Shown piece after piece: positions 17,298 to 25,321 of a stretch of DNA of 64,000 nt. Where the stretch lies: contig JBKJNY010000082.1 of the NCBI GenBank assembly GCA_046593355.1, positions 124,001-188,000 of the forward strand, in the 5' to 3' direction. The translations under genes were made by a program, and so were the position numbers. Origin of the DNA: SXOA01 sp046593355 (GTDB lineage Bacteria; Planctomycetota; Planctomycetia; Pirellulales; Pirellulaceae). Position 1 is the first letter of the stretch. Each line of letters starts with the position of its first letter. Under the pieces are notes generated by a model. It made no database searches. It saw only the letters and a list, made by a program, of their open reading frames with translations, and was not told where the DNA came from.

Positions 17298-20200
17298 CTA
17301 TCCAATCGCCAATGGCGACGGCATTGCCGCCGGCACGGTCGATTTGGATCCTGAGAGCCGAAGGATGAAAAACTCGCCACTTGGCAAATGCTCTTCGGCC
17401 AGGGCGAGCAGGTGCTCGTGGTGCGTGAAGAAGATTACCTGGGTGTGTTGTGCGAGTTGGGCCAGAGTCTGCAGCGCGGCAATTGCCCGTTCGTCGTCAA
17501 AGTTAATCAAGATGTCGTCCACGATGAAGGGAATCGGCCGCTGCTCCTGGACGTGCTTTTCCAGGCTGGCCAGGCGGAGCGCCAGATACAGTTGATCGCG
17601 GGTGCCGTCGCTCATGCCTTCGACATGGACATGTTTGCCGCCGGGCCGCACGCCAACGAGCACGGGCCTGGCGTCGTCGTCAAAACCGGGTTGGAGCGCG
17701 ACGAAGGAGCCGAGCGTCAAATCAGCGAATAACTTGCTGGCTCGACGCAAGATGGGGCCTTGGTTCTTTTCCCGATAGCGCTCGATTCCCTTGCGGAGCA
17801 AAATCCCTGCCACCTTGAGGCGGGCGTATTCTTCCGCTTGGGAGCGAATCTTCGCCAGCAGCTGCTGGACCTCTTGCTCCGCGTCCGCCGCCAGATTGTT
17901 GCCGTCCATCGATTTCAGCTCACTGAGACCGGCTTGGGCCGACCTCGCCCGCTGGGTGTGTTCGTCGTGGAGTCCGGCAATGGTTTGATCGAGTTCCGCG
18001 ATCCGGGCATGCCATGCTTCCGGCGGCTGCGCCAGCGCGGCGGAGATAAACTCATCGCGCGATTGGGATTGGCAAAACGGCAAGAAACGGTCGTGAAGAT
18101 CTTGAAGCTCGCTTTCGATCTGTCGTTTGCGGTCCGACTTGATCACCATGCCGGCAAGCTCTTCGGACCGCTCGCAAAGTGCTTCGGCGCACATCGCCGC
18201 AAGCTGCCTTTGAAGCGTCTGCATTTGAACTTGTGCCTCGTCACGACGAGTCTGGAACTCCAACTGCTGTTCCTGGAGCTGCGCTTGGCGGACGCTCAAC
18301 CTTCGAGCCGTTTCCAGACGAATTCGCAGCTCTCCGACGATATCGCCGGTGCTTAGGGCAGCTAGGTCGCCGGCCACCTTGGCGACCAACTCGGCCAGGC
18401 TGTCCACAAAACGCCGGGCGCGAAGGTCAATGCCCGTAATCCGCTCCTGGATCGTTTCCGCTTCCTTGAGCTTCTCAAAATAGCTGTCGGCGTCCGTCAA
18501 GAGCATGCTCACTTCTTCGGGGGATGCGTTTTCCGGCAGGCCCAAGGGGGCCAAGGCGAGGGTCCATTGCTCTTGCCACTTCGCGACGGCCTTTTGCGAC
18601 TCTTCCGCTTCATGCCGTGCTTCGTCACGCTTCTCCTCCACTGATAGCAACAACTGCTGAGACTGCTTGTGTTCCTGCTGTAGATGGGAAAGACTCTCCG
18701 CCAGTTGTTCCGCGGTCTGGATCAGACGCGAGAGCGGCTCGTTGGAGGGCAGAGGCGTTTGGCCAAATTCGGCAAGCGCGGCGAGCAGCTCCTCGCGTAA
18801 AGTTCCCGCCGTCTGCTGAAGATGCGCAATCTGCTCCTGCTGCATGGTCAGGCCTTCGGCCTGCCGAATTAACTCTCCAGCCCGCGCAGTCCACCCGCGC
18901 ATTTCCGCCGGGGTCTGCGGCACAATGTCCAAGGGCTGCCAAAGCTGCCTCCACAGCGCGAGCTCTTCTGCAAGGCGCTGTTCAAGACCGGTTAGCTGCT
19001 CCGCAAGTTGTGTCTGGCGGCCGGTCGCCTTTCGCTCTTGCAACTGCAATCCGTCCAGTTCAGCGACCTCCTCCGCCTCCCGCCGCAAGCGGTCGGAAAC
19101 ATCATCCGCCCGCTGTACGCTCGCTTCATAGGCGGCGGCCGAGTCCGTTGCCGGCGGGAAATCGGCGATCAGCCGGCGGACTTCCTCCTCGGGAATATCC
19201 TTCGTCAGCCACAACCGCTTGATGATCGACCAGCCCTCATTTCGCCTGGCTCGCGAATGCTCGAGATCCACCTGGGTCAACACCTGGCCGACCCGCCGTC
19301 TAGCGTCGATATCAATTCCCAGGTCTGCAAGCTGGCGATTGTTGGCAGCGAGTTCCTTACCCACTGCAATCCGTTCGCCGTCAAGAGCACGCAAAGCGGC
19401 TTCGGCCCTGTCCACGGCCTCCGACGACGGGAGGGCGAGGGCGATCAAGGCCGAACCACTCCCCGTCCATAGCCCCAGGCGGCCCAGACCCTCGGTAAAG
19501 CGACGCTGCGTCCGCGTCCACTCCGCTTCCAGCCGTTCGATTTGCCCTGCCAAATCCGCCTGAGATTGGGCACGCCTGACCGTCCGTTTGAGCGCTTCCG
19601 GGTCGCGCAGTGTGCCGCCACGCTTCACCGCGGCCGTGAGCCGCTGAATCTCCGCATCAATCTTTGCCAGCGCCTTGCGGCAATTCTCCGCTTGGACAAG
19701 GCGAGATTGGCTTTCCGTCGCAAGCTTCTGAATCCGCAGCCGCTCGGCGCGCCGCAAGCGAAGTTTTTGGGGATCATCGGCAGCCAACTCGTTTCGCAGC
19801 GACTGCGCTTCTCGCAGCAAAGCCTCGTGTTGAGCCATTAAGCTCAGGCGATCTTCCACGTCGCGCTTCCAAGCGGCGAAATCGGCAATCGCTTGGTCAA
19901 TGGCGTCCTGCACGGCGAGCAGTTCGATGGGAACAACGATCGTCCCTAAATCCCGCGTGACGCCGGATAGTTTTTCCTCAGCCGATTCCGCCTGAGTGCC
20001 GAGCTTGATCAGCTGGTCCTGAGCATTCTGCCGCCGCTGCGAAAACTCCTTGGGAAGGAGGGGGACCCCGCCGAGTAGGGCTTGTTCCTGGAGCAGCTGT
20101 TCGCGTTTGCTCAAGTCCGCCTGAACGACGGAATAGCCCTGTACGCGCCGCAACTCAGACTGTTGCCTGGTCAAATCGTCCTTTAACCTTTTGCATTCTT

Positions 20201-20846
20201 GCTCCGCGGCGTCGATTTCATCTTGTTTTGCATTCCACTCTCGGGCGGACAGCGCCGACTTGCCAAGCCGTCGCTTGACCTCCTTGAGTTCCGTTACCGC
20301 CTGGTTGAGCCGGTCGGTGCGACCCTTGGGTTTGAAGATCTCGCCTGTGTCTTTGTCAAGTTGTTTCAGCACATTGCCCAAGTCCGCCACTCCGGAAGCG
20401 GCGGCAAACAGGAGTTGCCCGAGGTCTCCCTTGCCGATGCAGACCTCTTGTCCTCCTTGAACCAGCTCGTGGTAGTCAATTCCGAAGCGTGAATGGAAAG
20501 CGCTTTCGTTCAGGCCGGCCAGCATCTCGTCCAGACGCGAAGAATCGAGCGGCGTTACGTCGTCCGCTTCGCGGAGAGCGGCCTTGCCGCGGCGGCGGAC
20601 GCAGACAAGCGGCTCGCCTTTGTCAATCAATGTAGCGCCGATGCGCAAGTCCCCTCCGGGATGCAGAAAGTCATCGCAATGCAGCGGAATGCCGTAGAGA
20701 AGCCGATGCAGCGCCCGCAACGCAGTGCTCTTGCCGGCCTCATTGGGGCCGTACACCAAGTGCAGGCCAAAGCGGTCGTGGGAAAAATCCAGAGTTTCTC
20801 GCGTGAAGGGTCCGTAAGCCAGCAAATCCAAGCGAAGTATTTTCAC
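17298..20846 (-). CDS. YhaN-like SMC/Rad50-type ATPase (DNA repair)
   Basis: A GTG start at 20846 gives 1182 residues; AAGGAGG lies just upstream and the GTGA overlaps the preceding stop by 4 bp. The longer open frame to 21128 was rejected because it runs through the upstream gene. Seen: Walker A YGPNEAGKST (about residues 31-40), long charged coiled-coil stretches through the middle (about 180-1000), the signature region SDGTRDQLYLALRL and Walker B IVDDILINFDD near the C-terminus, then the H-loop THHEH. The GLHLVYGPNEAGKS opening is that of YhaN, not SbcC. It likely forms a DNA-end-processing complex with the nuclease encoded just upstream. Confidence 0.92.
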   Translation of the reverse strand: MKILRLDLLAYGPFTRETLDFSHDRFGLHLVYGPNEAGKSTALRALHRLLYGIPLHCDDFLHPGGDLRIGATLIDKGEPLVCVRRRGKAALREADDVTPLDSSRLDEMLAGLNESAFHSRFGIDYHELVQGGQEVCIGKGDLGQLLFAAASGVADLGNVLKQLDKDTGEIFKPKGRTDRLNQAVTELKEVKRRLGKSALSAREWNAKQDEIDAAEQECKRLKDDLTRQQSELRRVQGYSVVQADLSKREQLLQEQALLGGVPLLPKEFSQRRQNAQDQLIKLGTQAESAEEKLSGVTRDLGTIVVPIELLAVQDAIDQAIADFAAWKRDVEDRLSLMAQHEALLREAQSLRNELAADDPQKLRLRRAERLRIQKLATESQSRLVQAENCRKALAKIDAEIQRLTAAVKRGGTLRDPEALKRTVRRAQSQADLAGQIERLEAEWTRTQRRFTEGLGRLGLWTGSGSALIALALPSSEAVDRAEAALRALDGERIAVGKELAANNRQLADLGIDIDARRRVGQVLTQVDLEHSRARRNEGWSIIKRLWLTKDIPEEEVRRLIADFPPATDSAAAYEASVQRADDVSDRLRREAEEVAELDGLQLQERKATGRQTQLAEQLTGLEQRLAEELALWRQLWQPLDIVPQTPAEMRGWTARAGELIRQAEGLTMQQEQIAHLQQTAGTLREELLAALAEFGQTPLPSNEPLSRLIQTAEQLAESLSHLQQEHKQSQQLLLSVEEKRDEARHEAEESQKAVAKWQEQWTLALAPLGLPENASPEEVSMLLTDADSYFEKLKEAETIQERITGIDLRARRFVDSLAELVAKVAGDLAALSTGDIVGELRIRLETARRLSVRQAQLQEQQLEFQTRRDEAQVQMQTLQRQLAAMCAEALCERSEELAGMVIKSDRKRQIESELQDLHDRFLPFCQSQSRDEFISAALAQPPEAWHARIAELDQTIAGLHDEHTQRARSAQAGLSELKSMDGNNLAADAEQEVQQLLAKIRSQAEEYARLKVAGILLRKGIERYREKNQGPILRRASKLFADLTLGSFVALQPGFDDDARPVLVGVRPGGKHVHVEGMSDGTRDQLYLALRLASLEKHVQEQRPIPFIVDDILINFDDERAIAALQTLAQLAQHTQVIFFTHHEHLLALAEEHLPSGEFFILRLSGSKSTVPAAMPSPLAIG

Positions 20847-22099
20847 TTCCTTTCCTCCTTGGTCAGCCGGCCGGCAAGAATGGGCTCCGCTTCCTGTACC
20901 AATCGCCGCAGCCAGGCGGGATCGCCCAGTGGGATTGCCTCCGGGCCTTCGCATAGCTCCGGAGGAAGCCTGGCACGCAGGTCCGCAAGTTCGCGCTCCA
21001 GCTCCTGCAATTGCTCGTCGCTGCCGCAGGTTTCCGTAAATAACTGGGCCAAGTCGGCCCGGGGGCCGTCGTCGCCTGCCTCGCTGTGGGCCTCCGTGGC
21101 CGTTTCCGTTCGCACCTTTTCCAACCAAATGCTATCGCTGGAAACATCCGCAACCGCGGCCCGGACCTGGTTGATCCACCACTCCGGTGAGTGGCTGAGC
21201 GCGCTGTGCGCGGCGCAGCGGCCCCGGAACGTCACCCGCAAACCCAGGGGAATTCCCTCGTGCTCTTGGCTCAGGTCGGTTGCTAGCCTTTGAAAACGAA
21301 CGAGCAATTCGTCGCTGTCCGGGGCATCCGTGGCATCGACAAGGCAATGTTCCCAGCGAAAGACGTCCAGTGGCTGGAACTCCTTATTCACGTGGTGCGA
21401 GCTGTCGAGTGTCACCAGCAGGCAACCCTTTGCACCCGACTCGCGGATGTGGCGTCCTTGAATGTTGCCGGGGTACACGACATGAGGCAAGGTGCCCCGG
21501 TTGTGCCGTTTGTGGATGTGACCCAAGGCCCAGTAGTCATATTCGCGGGCTTCCAGGTCACTAAGCTTGCAGGGTGCATACCGGGGATGCTCGCCGCCAT
21601 CCATATCGAGCGACGTATGCAGCAAGCCGATATTGAACCAACCCTTTTCCGCCGGGCAGTAGCTGGAAACCATATTCTCCAGCACCGCGGCATTTTGAAA
21701 GCTTTGGCCATGGACAGCGATCTGGTGCTCCTCCAAGCGAACCGTCTCGCACTTCTTGGATCCAAATAAGGTGACGTTTTGTGGAAGGTGCAGCGAGCGG
21801 GTCATCTTGGAAACAGCGTCATGGTTGCCGCTAATCATCAAGACCGGAATTTTGGCCTCGGCCAGTCGGCCCATCTCCTTGGCGAAGAACAGTGCTGTTT
21901 TCCAGTCCTTGCCGTCGCCGTCAAAAGTATCGCCGGCGAGCAGTACAAAATCCACTTTCTGTTCGATGGCGAGGGCGACAAGGTTCTCCAGCGCCAGCCG
22001 CGAGGCGAGTCGGATCTTCTCGGCCGGTGCTCCCTCGTAGCGCTCCAGGCCGCGCAGTGGGCTATCAAGATGAATGTCTGCCGCGTGCAGGAATTTCAT
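20843..22099 (-). CDS. YhaO-like DNA repair exonuclease (Mre11/SbcD metallophosphoesterase family)
   Basis: The 418-residue enzyme has the metallophosphoesterase metal ligands in order: AADIHLDS (residues 6-13), LAGDTFDGD (about 52-60), ISGNHDA (about 90), LLHTSLDMD (about 160) and GHIHKRH (about 194-200). These bind two Mn ions in Mre11-type nucleases. Start 22099 (MKFLHAAD) fits the family; a GTG at 22126 would add nine residues. The stop overlaps the YhaN-like start by 4 bp, so the two are translationally coupled. It lies 45 bp after the helicase-nuclease gene. The C-terminal half (RFQRLATDLSQEH) is a capping region. Confidence 0.93.
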   Translation of the reverse strand: MKFLHAADIHLDSPLRGLERYEGAPAEKIRLASRLALENLVALAIEQKVDFVLLAGDTFDGDGKDWKTALFFAKEMGRLAEAKIPVLMISGNHDAVSKMTRSLHLPQNVTLFGSKKCETVRLEEHQIAVHGQSFQNAAVLENMVSSYCPAEKGWFNIGLLHTSLDMDGGEHPRYAPCKLSDLEAREYDYWALGHIHKRHNRGTLPHVVYPGNIQGRHIRESGAKGCLLVTLDSSHHVNKEFQPLDVFRWEHCLVDATDAPDSDELLVRFQRLATDLSQEHEGIPLGLRVTFRGRCAAHSALSHSPEWWINQVRAAVADVSSDSIWLEKVRTETATEAHSEAGDDGPRADLAQLFTETCGSDEQLQELERELADLRARLPPELCEGPEAIPLGDPAWLRRLVQEAEPILAGRLTKEERK

Positions 22100-22144
22100 G
22101 TCTGGTCTCGTTTCCGTTTCTCCCACGCTGACACTTTGGGTTGG

Positions 22145-25100
22145 TTAAATCGGGACGACTTCGTCCGCGGACAAAAACGCGAGCTTGGCGGTGATGCGGT
22201 CAGCGGACAGGCCGGTGATTCTCGCCGCCGCCCGTTGGTACGCTTCCAATTGCGGGCGGTAGAACTCAGTCAGCTCACCCAGTTGGACGGGGCTCGTCAC
22301 TGTGTCCGTCTTGTAGTCGATAACCTCCGCAGCCACGAGTCTATCCGCCTGCCGCACGAGGACTAGCCGGTCGATGCTGCCGCTGAGCAGCTCGTCATTC
22401 TGTCGGAAGGCAAAGGGGAGTTCGCGGAGGGCTTCGAGCGTGACGGCCTTGCCGTTCGCACTCAGCTCATAATGCCGGCGCGAAAGGAGCGCGGCGAGGC
22501 GCGGTCCGCGGAGGGCCTTGCGAAAATCATCCAGCGGGAGCTGGCGAGTGGGGAATTGGCCGATACGGGCGGTACACGCCGCGGCGATGGCGAGGAGATT
22601 TCCGTCCGTCGGAGCACCGTCGTCGAGCCACTCGATGGCTTCCAACCAGGCATGCATCAGGCTGCCGTAAGCCAGTCCATAGGCGGATTTTTCCCCAAGC
22701 AAACGGCCAAGGTGGACGCGAGCGCCCCCTTCCAGGCCGGAGGGGCTGGCGCGGACCAGCCCGCGAGTGGGACGGCCGGCAGCGGCGAGCTGCACCGAGC
22801 GGCTGTTGTACTCCGAAGGCTTAGGTGCGGGAGACTTGGTTGCCGGGTCGAGCCGGCTCATCCAGTTGGAGTTGCCGTGCTCGTAGAGGACGGTATCCGG
22901 GGGTGGGTTGGTCGCGGGGGCGAGCGCGGAGCGGAGCAGGCCGGCAAATGTCTTGGGAAGGTTCTTCTCTTGCCGCTCCGAGGACTGAATGATCATGTGC
23001 AGCGCATGGATCGGACGTGTCATGGCGACATACAGAGTGCAGAGCGATTCTCGCAGTCGCCGGCAAATATCCTCCGTGAAGAGTTGTTGCCATTCCGGCG
23101 CGAGCAGGCGCTGCACTTCATCGCCGGCATAGCGAATTACGCGATTGATGCCCGACAGGGGCGAATCGCGCCCGGCGACGAAGGCCGGAGTTTGCCCGAG
23201 CAACTTGGAATCGAGCTCCGGCAGAAAGACCGCGTCGAACTCCAGCCCCTTGGCTTGGTGAATCGTCATCACCCGCACGCGGGCCGAGCTAGGGTCGGTT
23301 TTGCGCTGGTCCTGCACCAGCCGGACGAAAGCGTCGGCCCTTAGAGTACTGTTGGGTTGATAGTCGTAAGCCATCTCGACGAGTTGCTGCAGGCGGGACA
23401 AATCGCGGGAATCGCAAGAGGGCGCTAGCAGCCGCGCCCAGCGATAAATCGCCGCGCCGTAGCCGTCCCGTAACAGCTCCTGCCGCAGTTCGTGCGAGAG
23501 TTTGGCGGCAGCACCAGAGTCTTTGAAATCTTCGAGGTCGATTTTTTTGGCGATTGGCGAAGAGGCGAGATGGAAGCGCGCCACCGTGTCCCCCGGATGG
23601 TCGGCGAGCTGCAGCAGGGAAAGTACCAGCTCGACGGCGGCTGAGTCCGTGAGCGGATTGCCCCCTTCCTCGCTGGCCTCGACGTGGAGCAGCCCCAATT
23701 CATAAATGATCCGGGCCACGACATCGTTCTTTCGGCAAAGGATGCCGATACTGCGACCGGGAGCCTTGAGTGTCAGCGCCGCGACTTGCTGGGCGGTAAA
23801 CCTCAGCAGCTTGTCCTGAGCTTTCTCGCCTTCCGCGGGTCGGGGGGCGGTCCGCAGGCAGACATAACCCTGCAGCTCGATCTTGCGAGTGGTGTGGGGG
23901 GGAAAGCCACCGCAGAACTGGTTGACCGCGGACTGATAATGCTCCAGGTTGGGATGCGAAGGCATCTGGCTGAAGACTCGGTTCACCACGTCGATCACAA
24001 CCGGCGACGAGCGGAAGCTTTCGGAGAGCGGCTGGGAGGCGAGGCCGGGCAGATCCTCATCGAGGGCGTCGAACATCTCCGCCAGGCCGCCGCGCCAACC
24101 GTAAATGGCCTGCTTGACGTCGCCCACGCAAAAAAACGAAGTGGTCGCGGCTGAGCGAGCCGTGGCAGGGACGCCGGCCATGGCCCGCTTCGCCAGCGGC
24201 CGCAGCACTTGCCACTGAGGCAGGGAAGTGTCTTGAAATTCATCGAGCAGGATATGCCCGATTTGTCCGTCCAGGCGGAAGGCCACCTGTTCCGGCGAAG
24301 CGACGGCCGCCGCCGCCTCCGACAAGGCTCGCGTGACCTCATCAAACCGCAGACTGCCGCTCTGCTGCTTCAGGTGCCAGTATTCCTCGTGAAACCTGGC
24401 CAGCAGATCATGCGTGGCCTCGGTCTGCCGCACCACCTGGCTGACAAAATGCGCGTTCAAGTGATCGAGCAATCGCTGATAGTGCTTGATCAGGTTGGGG
24501 GGAATCGGCTTGCCGTAGAACTTGTTTTCCTTGGTCAAGACCTTGTTGCCGAGTCCCTTTCCCAGAACGGCGGCCCAATCCTCCTTCAAGACATTCTCCA
24601 AGTCCAAATCCCGTGCCTTCTGCTGACGGGAATCGCCCGCCAGGTCGCAGGATCGCATCTCCACCACCAACACCGCCAGCGATTCCTTCTCCAGCGGTTT
24701 TTTGCAGGCGAGCCTTCGCCAGGCGTCCGGCTCGGTTTCACGGAACAGGAAGTACAGGCTTTTCACCGTGTCCAAGACCATGTCGCCAATGCCACGGCGG
24801 GCTTCCCCTTTGGTCAACAGGTGGAACAGCGTCAAGAGTTCTTCGGAGCGGTCGGTTCCCAGAATGGCCTCGACCGCTTCCTCGCGCAGCTCGCGGTCCT
24901 CCGCCTCGTCCCCAATGCGCCAACCCGGCGGCAGCCCGAGTTCCAGGGCAAAGCTTCCCGCCAGTTTCATGAAAAAGCTATCCAGCGTGCCGATTCGCAG
25001 GCGATGCAGGCTCCGCAGTGTCTCCACCAGAAGCGACCGCACGCGGGCCGCGCTCAGCAATTCATCGCCGATGGACTTCCCCAGCTCCGCGCGCTTTCGG

Positions 25101-25321
25101 TCGTCCGCCACGGCTTCCGCCAATCGCCACAGCACTCGGTCGAAGATCTCTCCTGCCGCCTTTCGGGTGAAAGTGGTCGCCAGGATGGAATCGGGCGTTT
25201 GACCCGCGGCAAGCAGCGCGATGAAGCGACTGGAGAGTTGGTAAGTTTTCCCGCTACCGGCGCTGGCGCGGATAATGAGGTGCGGGAAGGGAGGCGCCAC
25301 AGCCGGCGAGGAACTGGTCAT
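22145..25321 (-). CDS. addA: AddA-like helicase-nuclease subunit (UvrD family with RecB nuclease domain)
   Basis: The 1058-residue protein has all superfamily 1 helicase motifs: I ASAGSGKT (19-26), Ia TFTRKAA, II LLDEFQDT, III VGDVKQAIYGWRGG, IV ESFRSSP, V TIHQAKGLEFDAVFLPEL, VI LYVAMTR. The C-terminal PD-(D/E)XK domain shows SGSIDRLV and VIDYKTD, the usual nuclease motifs. So it both unwinds and cuts DNA at double-strand ends. Its ATG overlaps the upstream AddB-like stop as ATGA (25318-25321). Operon position: second of four. It could alternatively be called a RecB-type subunit, but no RecC or RecD gene adjoins and the AddB-like partner decides for AddA. Confidence 0.93.
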   Translation of the reverse strand: MTSSSPAVAPPFPHLIIRASAGSGKTYQLSSRFIALLAAGQTPDSILATTFTRKAAGEIFDRVLWRLAEAVADDRKRAELGKSIGDELLSAARVRSLLVETLRSLHRLRIGTLDSFFMKLAGSFALELGLPPGWRIGDEAEDRELREEAVEAILGTDRSEELLTLFHLLTKGEARRGIGDMVLDTVKSLYFLFRETEPDAWRRLACKKPLEKESLAVLVVEMRSCDLAGDSRQQKARDLDLENVLKEDWAAVLGKGLGNKVLTKENKFYGKPIPPNLIKHYQRLLDHLNAHFVSQVVRQTEATHDLLARFHEEYWHLKQQSGSLRFDEVTRALSEAAAAVASPEQVAFRLDGQIGHILLDEFQDTSLPQWQVLRPLAKRAMAGVPATARSAATTSFFCVGDVKQAIYGWRGGLAEMFDALDEDLPGLASQPLSESFRSSPVVIDVVNRVFSQMPSHPNLEHYQSAVNQFCGGFPPHTTRKIELQGYVCLRTAPRPAEGEKAQDKLLRFTAQQVAALTLKAPGRSIGILCRKNDVVARIIYELGLLHVEASEEGGNPLTDSAAVELVLSLLQLADHPGDTVARFHLASSPIAKKIDLEDFKDSGAAAKLSHELRQELLRDGYGAAIYRWARLLAPSCDSRDLSRLQQLVEMAYDYQPNSTLRADAFVRLVQDQRKTDPSSARVRVMTIHQAKGLEFDAVFLPELDSKLLGQTPAFVAGRDSPLSGINRVIRYAGDEVQRLLAPEWQQLFTEDICRRLRESLCTLYVAMTRPIHALHMIIQSSERQEKNLPKTFAGLLRSALAPATNPPPDTVLYEHGNSNWMSRLDPATKSPAPKPSEYNSRSVQLAAAGRPTRGLVRASPSGLEGGARVHLGRLLGEKSAYGLAYGSLMHAWLEAIEWLDDGAPTDGNLLAIAAACTARIGQFPTRQLPLDDFRKALRGPRLAALLSRRHYELSANGKAVTLEALRELPFAFRQNDELLSGSIDRLVLVRQADRLVAAEVIDYKTDTVTSPVQLGELTEFYRPQLEAYQRAAARITGLSADRITAKLAFLSADEVVPI

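Noticed and set aside
20847..21128. 94-residue N-terminal extension of the YhaN-like protein
   Set aside because: It lies wholly inside the upstream YhaO-like gene and has no family similarity; the GTG at 20846 has a strong ribosome-binding site.
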